Below are positions 18,554-27,414 of a stretch of 64,000 nt of DNA, one piece after another. How positions within the stretch are numbered: position 1 is the stretch's first letter; every line of letters starts with the position of its first letter. Made by a program: the position numbers and the translations under genes. The notes under the pieces are model-generated. The model was not told where the DNA came from. It ran no database searches and worked only from the letters and a program-made list of their open reading frames with translations. This stretch comes from Chryseobacterium sp. 7 (GTDB lineage Bacteria; Bacteroidota; Bacteroidia; Flavobacteriales; Weeksellaceae), in NCBI RefSeq assembly GCF_003663845.1, contig NZ_RCCA01000001.1, positions 1,240,001 to 1,304,000 on the forward strand, given 5' to 3'.

Positions 18554-18691
18554 ATGAAATCAAGAATATTTAAAGCATTAATTGCGATCCTGGCACCCAT
18601 AGCGATAGAATATATTGTTAAAAAAATATCTGAGAAACTTGATAAAAAAGAAGATCAGAAAGAAAAAGAACCAAAGCAGATTACGGCTTAA
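18554..18691 (+). CDS. Small membrane-associated protein, 45 residues
   Basis: ATG at 18554 opens 45 codons: MKSRIFKALIAILAPIAIEY followed by a charged Lys/Glu-rich tail ending KQITA. A hydrophobic N-terminal helix with a polar tail suggests a single-pass or peripheral membrane protein. A strong terminator follows 30 bases after the stop, which supports a real transcription unit. No family was recognised. Confidence 0.5.
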   Translation: MKSRIFKALIAILAPIAIEYIVKKISEKLDKKEDQKEKEPKQITA

Positions 18692-18721
18692 ACGTAAAAG
18701 TAGTTAAAATTTAAAATTATT

Positions 18722-18758
18722 AAAAAGAGACTGTCATAAGTATGCACAGTCTCTTTTT
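18722..18758 (+). terminator. Rho-independent terminator
   Basis: AAAAAGAGACTGT pairs perfectly with ACAGTCTCTTTTT over an 11-base loop. It follows the small ORF at 18554 and possibly ends the WYL transcript too. The remaining bases to 18879 hold an imperfect GC-rich palindrome (CCCTTCCGGAGGAGGG, about 18794-18809) and no gene. Confidence 0.85.
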
Positions 18759-18879
18759 ATTTGATGGATGATGAAAATAGTATGTGTTTGACCACCCTTC
18801 CGGAGGAGGGGGAATTCTAGCGTCTTCGGTTCAATATAAATTTAAAATATTTATACAGTTTGTCATTCGGTAGGAATGC

Positions 18880-20064
18880 TTATACAAAATCATAAATCCC
18901 GTCTTTCCATCCCAATACTTTAGAAGAATCTGCTTTAAGCCAGTTTTTTAAAATAGTAGCATATACTTTTCTAAAATCTTCTTTGTAGATAAGGTCGCCT
19001 TCATTCAGGTTCTGTAGATCGGGCAATGCATTCAATAATCCTTTTTTCTTAAGATTTCCACCGATAAAGAACATCTGGTTGGCAGTTCCGTGATCTGTTC
19101 CATTACTGGCATTTTGTGCTACGCGACGGCCAAATTCAGAAAATGTCATCAGCAGTATATTTTTGAAAAGTCCATTGCTTTTCATATCCGCCACAAAAGA
19201 TTTTACTGATTCATTAATATCGTCAAATAATTTTTTCTGCCTGTCATTCTGGTTGACATGCGTATCAAAACTTCCTACAGAAAGATAATAAACCTGGGTA
19301 TTGATATCAGATTTTATCAGAGAAGCTACTGTTTTAAAGTCTTTTCCTAATTGTGAATTGGGATAAGTCTGTTCTGTCTTTTTGGCTTTGCTTTTTTCAA
19401 AAATATAATCAGCATTATTAATGGTAGAGCCTAAAGTCTGATAAAGATAAGAGACTGTCTCATCATCGTGGTGATGGTCGTACAGAGATTTAAAATACTT
19501 CTCCTGGCTGGTTTGATAAAGTCTTTTAGGATCTTTGAAGGCAAAAGCTTTATTATTTTCACCTTTTAAGGCAAGGCTTAGCATATCATCTACTTCCAAC
19601 GCCTGAGTTGGATGGTCGCAGCGATAGCATTCTTCATCCAGAAAACGTCCCAGCCAGCCGGTTTCCAGAAACTGATCACTTCTACTTGCCGATTGCCAGA
19701 TATCCATACTTCGGAAATGAGATTTGTCCGGATTCGGATAGCCTACATTGTTCATTACAGACAGTTCGCCGTTATCATAAAGCTCTTTAAAATAAGAGAG
19801 GGACGGGTTAATTCCTGCCTCATCAGTTAATGGTATAGAGTCCTGAATGGCCAATGTTTTCCTTTCCCTGAAATAAATATCATTTTTTGCCGGAATAATG
19901 GTATTCAACCCATCATTTCCGCCTGTAAACTGAAGAACTATCAGAATATTCTGATTAGGATTCAGCGCTTCGTCCAGCGTCATAGCTTTCAGGAAATTGG
20001 GCATCAGCATAGAAGCGGTGGCCAGTGAGCTTATTTTGAGGAATTCTCTTCTTTTGATTAACAT
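18880..20064 (-). CDS. DUF1501 family exported protein
   Basis: A 394-residue protein with a twin-arginine signal (KRREFLKISSLATASMLMP), so probably exported folded. LQFTGGNDGLNTIIP, NPDKSHFRSMDIWQSA, SVGSFDTHVNQ, TFSEFGRRVAQN and GTDHGTANQMFFIGG are DUF1501 signatures; the fold is related to sulfatase/alkaline-phosphatase proteins. The function is unknown. It lies downstream of its usual partner, a DUF1800 protein, 194 bases away on the same strand. Confidence 0.9.
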   Translation of the reverse strand: MLIKRREFLKISSLATASMLMPNFLKAMTLDEALNPNQNILIVLQFTGGNDGLNTIIPAKNDIYFRERKTLAIQDSIPLTDEAGINPSLSYFKELYDNGELSVMNNVGYPNPDKSHFRSMDIWQSASRSDQFLETGWLGRFLDEECYRCDHPTQALEVDDMLSLALKGENNKAFAFKDPKRLYQTSQEKYFKSLYDHHHDDETVSYLYQTLGSTINNADYIFEKSKAKKTEQTYPNSQLGKDFKTVASLIKSDINTQVYYLSVGSFDTHVNQNDRQKKLFDDINESVKSFVADMKSNGLFKNILLMTFSEFGRRVAQNASNGTDHGTANQMFFIGGNLKKKGLLNALPDLQNLNEGDLIYKEDFRKVYATILKNWLKADSSKVLGWKDGIYDFV

Positions 20065-20074
20065 AATCTTGCTT

Positions 20075-20258
20075 TTAGGGTAAAGGTTTTTAGGTAGCGG
20101 GTAACAGATGATAGGTAGCAGGTTATAGGTAACAGGTTGTAGGGCTGGGCGGCATTTTTACTGGCATTTATTTTTTATACTGGTAAAAGATAAATAAATG
20201 GCAATTAAGCTATATTTTGACAGCTATTACCTGCAACCTGCAACCCAAAGACTGCAAC
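20075..20258. repeat. Low-complexity intergenic repeat block 4
   Basis: Words of the type TAGGTAGC, AGGTTATAGG and AACAGGTTGTAGG occur at 20090-20140, and complementary ACCTGCAACCTGCAACCC words at 20227-20245. The two halves are roughly inverted, so a long imperfect hairpin can form between the DUF1800 and DUF1501 genes. Confidence 0.55.
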
Positions 20259-21641
20259 CTACATCAACTGGTATTCCGGAGTAGACATCAGGTTGATGAC
20301 ATTCATTTTTATGCTCCTGTCTGAAAAATTTTTTACAGAGCTCATATCAAGGCTTTGCGTATTCTGAAGAAGATAATCTTCACAGTTTTTATTGGCGAAA
20401 AGCTTTTCAATACGACCCCAGTCGATGGTAATATTCGGGTTTTTAAAGTTTTTATTTAAAGCTGTTTCACGGGATTTCATGCCCATATCTATGTCATCAT
20501 CCTGTCGGGGACTATATTCTAAAGGCCGAAGCCCGGACCAGATCTGCGGAACCTGAAGTCTCAACATCAGAGTAGAGCTGTCGATCCATGATTTTCCATT
20601 AGGCCAGCCAGCTACATTGGGTGGATAAAGCAGCATTTGCCCTAATAATTTCTGATACACAATGAGGTTTTCAGGATTCTGGATTTGCATAGGAAGAATC
20701 CTCATGATTCCTGCCATAAGTTCTACAGGAGATTTTATACGGTTTCCTATATTTTTTTGATCATAAAACCATGAACTTGAGAATATCTCAGTCATCAGTT
20801 TCTTGATGTCATATCCTGAACTGTAGAAATTGGCACTGAGTTGATTAACAATCTCCTGATCAGTTTTTTCATTGACGAAGAATTTGTAAATTTTTGTCGT
20901 AATAAATTGTGCCGTAGCTTTTTGATCCAGAATAATATTGAGAACATCATTGCCGTCAAAGTTCCCGGTTTTTCCTAAAAAGGTTTTGCTGCCTTCATCA
21001 TGGAGATTTTTCCTTTCTTTAAAATTTCCTTCCTTATCATAACTCCATCCGGTAAAGGCTCTGGCTCCTTCTCGTACATCTTTTTCCGTGTAATTTCCTC
21101 TTCCCATGGTAAATAATTCCATCACTTCCCGGGCGAAATTTTCATTAGGATGATCCTTTTTATTCTGTTGATTATTCAAAAAATTAAGCATCGCCGGCGA
21201 CTGGCTTACCTCAAAAAGCAGATCTTTGAAATTTCCCAGTGCATTTTTCCTGATCGTATTTAAAAGCTGTTTGTTAAACCTTGGATTTTGTACTCTTGAT
21301 GCAAAATGCCCATGCCAGAAAAACGCCATTTTTTCTCTCATCTGTTCCTTGCTGTTCACAATAGAGTTCAGGAAATTCAGGTTCAGCTCATTATTTTGTT
21401 CCCTGTTAATCCGCTGCATTTCTTTCTTCTTTTCCGCGGGAGCAGTACTGTTCATATAATCTGCTGCCAAAACGGGATCCGGAGTATCATAAGTGATCTC
21501 GCTGAAGCTGTCTTCTTTAAATAATTCATTCATCAGCGTTTTTATGTTCTTATTTTTCAAATCGTCAATTTGATTAACTCCAACACCGAAACCTGCCCGC
21601 CAAAGAAGATGCTTGTTTTGTAATAATGAATCAGCCATCAT
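20259..21641 (-). CDS. DUF1800 family protein
   Basis: A 460-residue protein with DUF1800 landmarks: LLWRAGFGVGVNQID at the N-terminus, MAFFWHGHFAS, NENFAREVMELFTMGRGNYTEKDVREGARAFTGWSYD, KSPVELMAGIMRIL and LYPPNVAGWPNG. The family is almost always encoded next to DUF1501; the pair is thought to act at the envelope, but no activity is established. No clear signal peptide is seen at this start, a point shared with many family members. Confidence 0.9.
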   Translation of the reverse strand: MMADSLLQNKHLLWRAGFGVGVNQIDDLKNKNIKTLMNELFKEDSFSEITYDTPDPVLAADYMNSTAPAEKKKEMQRINREQNNELNLNFLNSIVNSKEQMREKMAFFWHGHFASRVQNPRFNKQLLNTIRKNALGNFKDLLFEVSQSPAMLNFLNNQQNKKDHPNENFAREVMELFTMGRGNYTEKDVREGARAFTGWSYDKEGNFKERKNLHDEGSKTFLGKTGNFDGNDVLNIILDQKATAQFITTKIYKFFVNEKTDQEIVNQLSANFYSSGYDIKKLMTEIFSSSWFYDQKNIGNRIKSPVELMAGIMRILPMQIQNPENLIVYQKLLGQMLLYPPNVAGWPNGKSWIDSSTLMLRLQVPQIWSGLRPLEYSPRQDDDIDMGMKSRETALNKNFKNPNITIDWGRIEKLFANKNCEDYLLQNTQSLDMSSVKNFSDRSIKMNVINLMSTPEYQLM

Positions 21642-21714
21642 GAAAGAATTTATTTTTTTGATGTATTTCGAAGGTAAAGGTTAAACTAATAACGGGTTAA
21701 GGTTTGTTAATATT

Positions 21715-21830
21715 GTTGAAGGGGGCTGGAGGCAGGAAGCAGAAAAACTTTGCATTATAGAAATAGAATTGGTTTTATAGAAGTATATTTCTTCCAGCAT
21801 CCGGCTTCCAACTTCCATTTCCTCTTAATT
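21715..21830. repeat. Low-complexity intergenic repeat block 5
   Basis: GGGGGCTGGAGGCAGGAAGC (21721-21740) and the roughly complementary TTCCAGCATCCGGCTTCCAACTTCC region (21793-21815) form a loose inverted pair built from the GGAAGCT vocabulary of block 1. It occupies part of the 365-base gap before 22007; the rest is AT-rich leader. Confidence 0.55.
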
Positions 21831-21955
21831 CACTTTTTATCATCTTTTTTAGATAAATTTTGTTAAACAAACATTTAAATTTTGTTAAAAATAATTCATT
21901 GATATTCATTGGTTTACGAATTGATTGAGTGTTAAAATCAAAGAAATAGCCTTGC

Positions 21956-21972
21956 TTGGCATGATTTTTACA
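21956..21972 (+). promoter_or_regulatory. Possible sigma-54-like promoter before the outer-membrane protein gene
   Basis: TTGGCATGATTTTTACA resembles TTGGCAC-N5-TTGCA, but the -12 element has AC in place of GC. It ends 34 bases before the ATG at 22007. This is weak. Confidence 0.25.
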
Positions 21973-22006
21973 TCCTCTTGCTTAGTAAAATTTAAAAATT
22001 AGAGTT

Positions 22007-22570
22007 ATGAAAATGTTTAAACAAGCAATAGTACTGGCTGGTATTTTAACAGCAGGTATAGCAAGCGCTCAAAGTTCTCAGATGAATAATATGATCAAAG
22101 TAGGCGCAAATGTTGGTTTAGCAGTTCCCTCAGATAATCTTTCTGCAGCAGTAGGAGTGGATGTAGCTTACCAGAACCTGATTACACCAGGATTTGGTTT
22201 AGGTATCGCATCAGGATATACACACTATTTTGGAAAAGAGAACAACGGGTATAAAAATAATGATGTAGGAGTAGTGCCTGTGGCAGCTTTAATCAGAATT
22301 TACCCAAAACAAACCGGTTTCTATTTCGGAACTGATTTAGGATACGGATTCCTTGTTGGAGACAAAACAGTAGCATCCAATACCAATGTTGAAAGAGCTA
22401 GCGGAGGTTTCTACATCAAGCCGGAGATCGGATACCACAACAGAGACTGGAATTTCTTCGTACAATACCAAAAGGTTTTTGTAGGAACGAAAGGAGATTT
22501 GCCAGGTCAGGACTATAATGTGGGGAATATCGGTGTAGGATTCGGTTACAATATTCCATTAGGAAAGTAG
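22007..22570 (+). CDS. Outer-membrane beta-barrel protein
   Basis: A 187-residue exported protein. The signal peptide is MKMFKQAIVLAGILTAGIAS with cleavage after ASA. The mature part has alternating aromatic/glycine strands (IKVGANVGLAVP, GFGLGIASGYTHYFG, GFYFGTDLGYGFLVG, WNFFVQYQKVF) and a final strand VGNIGVGFGYNIPLG, the pattern of an eight-stranded OmpA/OmpW-like barrel. Ligand and role are unknown. A strong terminator follows. Confidence 0.82.
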   Translation: MKMFKQAIVLAGILTAGIASAQSSQMNNMIKVGANVGLAVPSDNLSAAVGVDVAYQNLITPGFGLGIASGYTHYFGKENNGYKNNDVGVVPVAALIRIYPKQTGFYFGTDLGYGFLVGDKTVASNTNVERASGGFYIKPEIGYHNRDWNFFVQYQKVFVGTKGDLPGQDYNVGNIGVGFGYNIPLGK

Positions 22571-22600
22571 TTAGATTTAATATATAAACAATTATTAACC

Positions 22601-22632
22601 AAAACCTTTTCACGAAAGTGGAAAGGTTTTTT
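22601..22632 (+). terminator. Rho-independent terminator
   Basis: AAAACCTTTTCAC pairs with GTGGAAAGGTTTT around a GAAA loop, followed by T residues. It ends the outer-membrane protein transcript and shows that the in-frame start at 22618 of the next gene cannot be used. Confidence 0.85.
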
Positions 22633-22663
22633 CGTTCTGTGCAGGATTTACAAAAACAATTAT

Positions 22664-22671
22664 TATATTTG
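22664..22671 (+). promoter_or_regulatory. -7 box TATATTTG for glk
   Basis: A perfect TAnnTTTG match lies 15 bases before the chosen glucokinase ATG at 22687. No clear -33 TTTG was seen. Confidence 0.5.
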
Positions 22672-22686
22672 GTAAAATTTGAGGTT

Positions 22687-23736
22687 ATGATTCTGAATCC
22701 AAAATTTCCACTTTATTTACCAGGAGTAGAGAACAGTAATAATGATAATGTTTCTATCATTGGAGCAAGCCTCCGTGAAGATATAACAATCTTAGGCTAT
22801 TTCGTTTCCGGGAACGGAGGTCTTGAGATACAAGTACAAAATACATATGCAACCAAAGAATATGCTTCTTTTTCAGATATATTGAAGAAGTTTATTCAGG
22901 ATAATCAGCTGCAAAATGTAAAACGTCTGGGAATGGCAGTACCAGGTCCTGTATTGGATGGAAGAAGCAACCCTGCAAGGCTGGGATGGCATTTAGATGT
23001 TGCTGAATATGCCCGCGATTTCGGGTTTGAAAAAGTAGACATGCTGAATGACCTTGAAGCTTCTGCCTACGGAATGGCTCTTCTTGAAGACAACGATCTG
23101 GAAGCTATTTATACCAGCGGACATCTTGAAAAAGGAAATGTTGCGGTTCTTGCCCCGGGAAATGGGTTAGGAGAAGCCGGATATTTCTTTGATGGAAAAT
23201 ACCTGAGACCTTTCGCAACAGAAGGAGGACACTCTGAGTTTTCACCGAGAACCAACGTGGAAGTTGAGTTTTACCAGTTTTTAAATAATATCTATGGTAT
23301 TGTAAGCTGGGAAAATGTACTTTCCAAGTCAGGATTATTCAATATCTACAGATTCTTAAGAGATGTGAAAAGACATCCTGAGCCGGAATGGCTGGGAGAG
23401 CGCCTTGCACAGGGAAATTTCGTAGAGGAATTATACAAAGCTGCTGTAGAAGAAAATGTTCTGATCTGCAGAATTGCTTTAGATACTTTCCTGGAGTTTC
23501 TGGCAAGAGAGGCTAATAACCTTACATTAAAGCTTAAAGCTACCGGAGGGTTACTGATTGCCGGAGATATTCCACAGATTGTAAGAGAATACATAGACAA
23601 GGCGAAATTCTATGAGAAGTTTAAGATCAGTGATAAAATGGAGGAAATGCTTAGAAGCACTCCAATCTATCTGGTCAAGCAAAATCATACTGCATTAAAT
23701 GGTATAGCGCTTTATACAGCTTACTACCAAGTATAA
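22687..23736 (+). CDS. glk: Glucokinase (Glk family)
   Basis: A 349-residue ATP-dependent glucose kinase of the Glk type, making glucose 6-phosphate. Visible motifs: ASLREDITILGYF near the N-terminal phosphate-binding region, GMAVPGPVLDG, LNDLEASAYGMALL (catalytic Asp), APGNGLGEAGYFFDG and the sugar-binding ATEGGHSEFSPR. ATG at 22687 is chosen because the promoter box at 22664 and terminator at 22601-22632 exclude the earlier in-frame start. It is monocistronic with its own terminator. Confidence 0.92.
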   Translation: MILNPKFPLYLPGVENSNNDNVSIIGASLREDITILGYFVSGNGGLEIQVQNTYATKEYASFSDILKKFIQDNQLQNVKRLGMAVPGPVLDGRSNPARLGWHLDVAEYARDFGFEKVDMLNDLEASAYGMALLEDNDLEAIYTSGHLEKGNVAVLAPGNGLGEAGYFFDGKYLRPFATEGGHSEFSPRTNVEVEFYQFLNNIYGIVSWENVLSKSGLFNIYRFLRDVKRHPEPEWLGERLAQGNFVEELYKAAVEENVLICRIALDTFLEFLAREANNLTLKLKATGGLLIAGDIPQIVREYIDKAKFYEKFKISDKMEEMLRSTPIYLVKQNHTALNGIALYTAYYQV

Positions 23737-23741
23737 GATAC

Positions 23742-23768
23742 AACTCCGGATTTTCCCGGAGTTTTTTT
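23742..23768 (+). terminator. Rho-independent terminator after glk
   Basis: AACTCCGG / CCGGAGTT with a 6-base loop, followed by seven T residues. Confidence 0.85.
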
Positions 23769-23841
23769 ATGGGATGATATTATTCATGAAAATAATAATT
23801 TTTATTGATATACATCAATGAAATCTATTGAATAAGATACC

Positions 23842-23849
23842 TACCTTTG
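23842..23849 (+). promoter_or_regulatory. -7 box TACCTTTG for the first YceI gene
   Basis: A perfect TAnnTTTG match 30 bases before the ATG at 23880. A -33 element is not obvious. Confidence 0.55.
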
Positions 23850-23879
23850 TATCGTTAAATAAGTAAACAATTCTATTCA

Positions 23880-24446
23880 ATGAAAAAAATATTTTTATTA
23901 GCAGTATTAGCTGGTGGATTAGCTTTCGGACAGTCAAAAAAAGTAGTAGCGTCTGACGTACACTGGTGGGGATATAAAGTAGCAAAATCTGAGGCTAGTT
24001 CTCATGACGGTACTGTGAAAGTGAAGTCTGGAGATATGGTAATGAAAGGAAACCAATTGGTAGGCGGAAGCTTCGTGTTGGATATGACTTCTATTACTTC
24101 TACTGACCTTACAGGAGAATATCAGCAAAAACTAAACGGGCACCTTAAGAATGGTGACTTCTTTGAAGTTGAAAAATTTCCTACAGCAAGCTTCAAAATT
24201 ACAGGAGTAAAGAAAAATAACGATAAAGTTTATAGCTCTCTTGTAACAGGTAACCTTACTGTAAAAGGAAAAACAAGCCCAATCTCTTTCCCTGCTAAGA
24301 TTTCTTATAGTAAAGGAGTGGTAAGTTTAGTATCAAACAAATTCTCTTTCGACAGACAAAAATTTGATGTAGCTTATAAGTCTACCATGCAGGATGTTTT
24401 TGTGAAAGATGATATTGATATGCTTGTAAAGGTAACTGCTCAATAA
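23880..24446 (+). CDS. YceI family protein 1
   Basis: A 188-residue exported protein with signal MKKIFLLAVLAGGLAFG. The mature part is a YceI lipocalin-like barrel: SDVHWWGYKVAKSEASSHDG, GSFVLDMTSI, LKNGDFFEVEKFPTASFKIT, GNLTVKGKTSPISFPAKI and SFDRQKFDVAYKS. The family binds isoprenoid or amphiphilic lipids in the periplasm; its role here is unknown. The next gene is a paralogue separated by a terminator, so this is a tandem duplication. Confidence 0.9.
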   Translation: MKKIFLLAVLAGGLAFGQSKKVVASDVHWWGYKVAKSEASSHDGTVKVKSGDMVMKGNQLVGGSFVLDMTSITSTDLTGEYQQKLNGHLKNGDFFEVEKFPTASFKITGVKKNNDKVYSSLVTGNLTVKGKTSPISFPAKISYSKGVVSLVSNKFSFDRQKFDVAYKSTMQDVFVKDDIDMLVKVTAQ

Positions 24447-24467
24447 ATTAATCAAAAAAAGATTATT

Positions 24468-24496
24468 AAAAGTGTAGAAGTTCTACACTTTTTTTT
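24468..24496 (+). terminator. Rho-independent terminator between the YceI genes
   Basis: AAAAGTGTAGAA and TTCTACACTTTT pair perfectly around a single base and are followed by T residues. The loop is very small, so the folded loop probably opens a few pairs. Confidence 0.8.
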
Positions 24497-24524
24497 ATTT
24501 TTGTTGAATTGTAAATAAAAAAGA

Positions 24525-25151
24525 ATGAAAAGATTACTATTGTTTGCTATGGTGTGCGCAAGTATATCATTTGTTTCTGCCCAAAAGAAATTTGATAAGG
24601 TTGCAAAAGTGACTTCATCAGAGATCAGATGGTGGGGATATAAAGTGGTGAAAACCGAAGCTTCTTCCCACTCTGGAACGGTAAAGTTAAAAAGCGGAAA
24701 ATTCAACTTTGACCACACGGTTCTGGTAGATGGAGAGTTTGTAATAGATATGAGAAGTATGATGGCAGGTGATGTTTCTGACGAAGATCAGATCAAACTT
24801 ACCAACGATTTGAAAAGTACAAACTTCTTTGAAGTAAAAAAATTCCCTGTTGCAAAATTCCATTTGACTAAAATTATTCCTTTGGCAAACAGTGAATACA
24901 ATTCTACAGTATACGGTGACCTTACTCTTAAAGGTGTGAGAAAAACAATTTCTTTCCCTGCGAATGTATACGTTACCCAGTTTACAACCTCTATTGAATC
25001 TGCAAAGTTCTCTCTGAACAGAAGAGACTTTAAAGTATTCTATCAGTCTTCATTAAAAGATTATTTTATTAAGAACGAAATGGACATTCAGTTCAAAGTT
25101 TCTACGGAAATGCTGGACAACGAAAACAGAGCTCCGAAAAAGAAAAAATAA
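24525..25151 (+). CDS. YceI family protein 2
   Basis: A 208-residue paralogue of the preceding gene. The signal peptide is MKRLLLFAMVCASISFVSA. SEIRWWGYKVVKTEASSHSG is nearly the same as in the first copy, and FFEVKKFPVAKFHLTK and TLKGVRKTISFPANV follow. It has a basic Lys-rich tail (RAPKKKK) that the first copy lacks, so the two may differ in location or partner. Confidence 0.9.
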   Translation: MKRLLLFAMVCASISFVSAQKKFDKVAKVTSSEIRWWGYKVVKTEASSHSGTVKLKSGKFNFDHTVLVDGEFVIDMRSMMAGDVSDEDQIKLTNDLKSTNFFEVKKFPVAKFHLTKIIPLANSEYNSTVYGDLTLKGVRKTISFPANVYVTQFTTSIESAKFSLNRRDFKVFYQSSLKDYFIKNEMDIQFKVSTEMLDNENRAPKKKK

Positions 25152-25176
25152 GATCATTTATTTGATTACTATCAAT

Positions 25177-25203
25177 GAGCCGTTCATCAGAATGGCTCTT
25201 TTT
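25177..25203 (+). terminator. Rho-independent terminator after the second YceI gene
   Basis: GAGCCGTTC pairs with GAATGGCTC (one G-U pair) and is followed by six T residues. Confidence 0.78.
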
Positions 25204-25273
25204 TATGACTTTATTCAATAAAGATTTGTGGAAGCCATTCCCTGTTTCTCTGTATTTTTTATAAATTAGTGGT

Positions 25274-25921
25274 ATGAAAATTTATATCGTAAGCGGTCTG
25301 GGAGCAGACTTTACAGTCCTTGAAAGAATATCGTTTCCCAAACACTGTGAATTGATTTTTATAGATTGGCTGATCCCCGAAAAAGACGAACCTTTTGATG
25401 CCTATGTTAAAAGAATGGCAGAAAAAGTAGATGATTCTGAACCATTCTGTCTATTAGGCTATTCTTTTGGAGGAATCATAGTGCAGGAGATTAACAAATT
25501 AAAGCCTGCGGAAAAAGTGGTGATTTTGGGAAGCATAAAATCTGATAAAGAGAAATCCAACTTTATAAAAACCGGAGGGCTTACTAAAATCCCAAGGCTG
25601 CTTCCTGTGAGACTTTTTAATGATAAAGCAGCCAATGTGTATGCCGGTATCAGAAAACTTTTTGATCCTAAAAACCCAAAAGTACTGCAATACTTCAGAG
25701 TGAGAGATCCTTACTATCTGAAATGGTCTGTAGAAAAGGTTTCCGAATGGAAATTTGAAGAAACCCCTAAAATAATTCAGATTTTAGGAGATAAAGACAT
25801 TGTCTTTCCAATCAGAAATTCAAAACCGGATTACGTGATCAAAGGTGGAACCCACTTATTTCCGGTAACAAAATACAAAGAAGTTTCTAAAATTTTGAAT
25901 GAAGTGTTTTGTGAAAAATAA
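25274..25921 (+). CDS. Alpha/beta hydrolase
   Basis: A 215-residue small alpha/beta hydrolase. The nucleophile elbow is LLGYSFGGIIV (Ser at about residue 63), ILGDKDIVFP places the acidic residue region and GGTHLFPVTK supplies the catalytic histidine. No signal peptide or lid domain; a cytoplasmic esterase-like enzyme of unknown substrate. It stands alone. Confidence 0.82.
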   Translation: MKIYIVSGLGADFTVLERISFPKHCELIFIDWLIPEKDEPFDAYVKRMAEKVDDSEPFCLLGYSFGGIIVQEINKLKPAEKVVILGSIKSDKEKSNFIKTGGLTKIPRLLPVRLFNDKAANVYAGIRKLFDPKNPKVLQYFRVRDPYYLKWSVEKVSEWKFEETPKIIQILGDKDIVFPIRNSKPDYVIKGGTHLFPVTKYKEVSKILNEVFCEK

Positions 25922-25994
25922 AAATATTATCAAATTGATGATGTTTTTTTAGGGGTGTTTTGTTTTAAAATATAATTTTTATGAAATTTATGTT

Positions 25995-26002
25995 TAAATT
26001 TG
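25995..26002 (+). promoter_or_regulatory. -7 box TAAATTTG for amtB
   Basis: A TAnnTTTG match 22 bases before the ATG at 26024. A possible TTG start at 26000 overlaps this box and can be discounted. Confidence 0.5.
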
Positions 26003-26023
26003 ATAGGGTTAAATATAAATTTT

Positions 26024-27367
26024 ATGAAAGTAGGATTAAAATGGATCGTTTCATTTTCTGTCATCACACTTGTAGCCATAGGAGGTTTATTCTGGAGTCC
26101 GGCTGCAGTTATTCCTGAGACGGGAGAATTTTTAAGCGAAGATAAAATTGTAGGCGCTGATGTGGCCTGGATTTTGGCCGCGGCTGGACTTGTCCTGCTC
26201 ATGACACCAGGACTTTCTTTTTTTTATGGAGGAATGGTCGGCAGGAAAAATGTAATTTCTACCATGCTGCAGAGCTTTATTGCTTTAGGAGTCATCTCTA
26301 TGGTTTGGGTCGTAGTAGGCTTTTCTTTGTCATTCGGTGAATCTCTGGGCATTACCATTGCCGGAAAACATTACGGTATTATCGGTAACCCATTAAGTTA
26401 TCCATTTTTTAACGGGGTAGGAAATCTGCCTCATAAACTGATGGCACCTACGATTCCGTTTATTCTGTTTGCCCTGTTTCAGATGAAATTTGCAGTTATT
26501 ACTCCGGCTATTATTACCGGATCTTTTGCAGAAAGAGTTCGTTTTATTTCTTATTTACTATTTATAGTTCTTTTCAGCATCTTTATTTATACCCCGCTTT
26601 GTCATATGGTATGGCATCCTGATGGCCTTTTAAACAAATATTTTGGAGTCAAAGACTTTGCGGGCGGAACCGTGGTGCATATGAGTGCCGGTTTTGCTGC
26701 ACTTGCCGGAGCCATGGTGGTAGGAAACAGAAAAAATCCGCATCATGAGCCATCCAATATTCCGTATGTACTTCTGGGAACAGGAATGTTGTGGTTCGGA
26801 TGGTTTGGTTTCAATGCGGGATCTGCATTGAGTGCTTCTGCATCTGCTGCTACCGCTTTTGGAACAACTACCATTGCTTCTGCTTCAGCAATGATGACCT
26901 GGATCTTTTTCGACAGAATTAATGGAAGAAGTGTTTCTGCTTTGGGTGCCTGCATCGGAGCCGTCGTGGGATTAGTGGCCATTACTCCCGGATGTGGTTT
27001 TGTAAGCATTCAGGAAAGCCTTTTTATAGGGTTCATTACAGCGATTGTTTCCAATGTAATAGTCAATTGGAAAGGTTTAAAGAAAATAGATGATACGCTG
27101 GATGTTTTTGCCTGTCATGGAGTAGGGGGAATTATGGGAATGATTCTTACCGCCATCTTTGCTCATGGTGAAAGAGCAAGCTTACTGCATGGAGGACTAG
27201 ATGTTTTTCTTCATCATATGGCCGCTTTGGTTTTGGTTTCTGTTTTTACATTCTTCGGTTCGTTGCTTTTATATAAAATTACGAATGCTATTATTACCCT
27301 CAGGGTTTCTGAAGAATCTGAAAATAAAGGGCTTGATCTGTCTCAGCATGAGGAAAGTTTCAGCTGA
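26024..27367 (+). CDS. amtB: Ammonium transporter (Amt family)
   Basis: A 447-residue membrane channel for ammonium uptake, with an N-terminal signal-like helix and eleven further helices. Visible marks: ADVAWILAAAGLVLLMTPGLSFFYGGMV, FAGGTVVHMSAGFAALAGA (first pore histidine), WFGWFGFNAGSA and VFACHGVGGIMGMI (second pore histidine). No glnK gene is adjacent, unlike many bacteria, so regulation by a PII protein must come from elsewhere if present. Confidence 0.94.
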   Translation: MKVGLKWIVSFSVITLVAIGGLFWSPAAVIPETGEFLSEDKIVGADVAWILAAAGLVLLMTPGLSFFYGGMVGRKNVISTMLQSFIALGVISMVWVVVGFSLSFGESLGITIAGKHYGIIGNPLSYPFFNGVGNLPHKLMAPTIPFILFALFQMKFAVITPAIITGSFAERVRFISYLLFIVLFSIFIYTPLCHMVWHPDGLLNKYFGVKDFAGGTVVHMSAGFAALAGAMVVGNRKNPHHEPSNIPYVLLGTGMLWFGWFGFNAGSALSASASAATAFGTTTIASASAMMTWIFFDRINGRSVSALGACIGAVVGLVAITPGCGFVSIQESLFIGFITAIVSNVIVNWKGLKKIDDTLDVFACHGVGGIMGMILTAIFAHGERASLLHGGLDVFLHHMAALVLVSVFTFFGSLLLYKITNAIITLRVSEESENKGLDLSQHEESFS

Positions 27368-27414
27368 TAAAAAGGGCAAAAGTTTTACCTGATGCCCTCA
27401 GTGGTACTTATAAT

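Noticed and set aside
18786..18820. GC-rich palindrome CCCTTCCGGAGGAGGG as a terminator
   Set aside because: Pairing is imperfect and there is no T-run; it looks like a common intergenic repeat remnant.
22618..22686. Longer N-terminus for glucokinase
   Set aside because: The first codons lie inside the terminator of the previous gene, and a promoter box follows.
26000..26023. Upstream TTG start for the ammonium transporter
   Set aside because: It overlaps the TAAATTTG promoter box; the ATG at 26024 gives a normal N-terminus.
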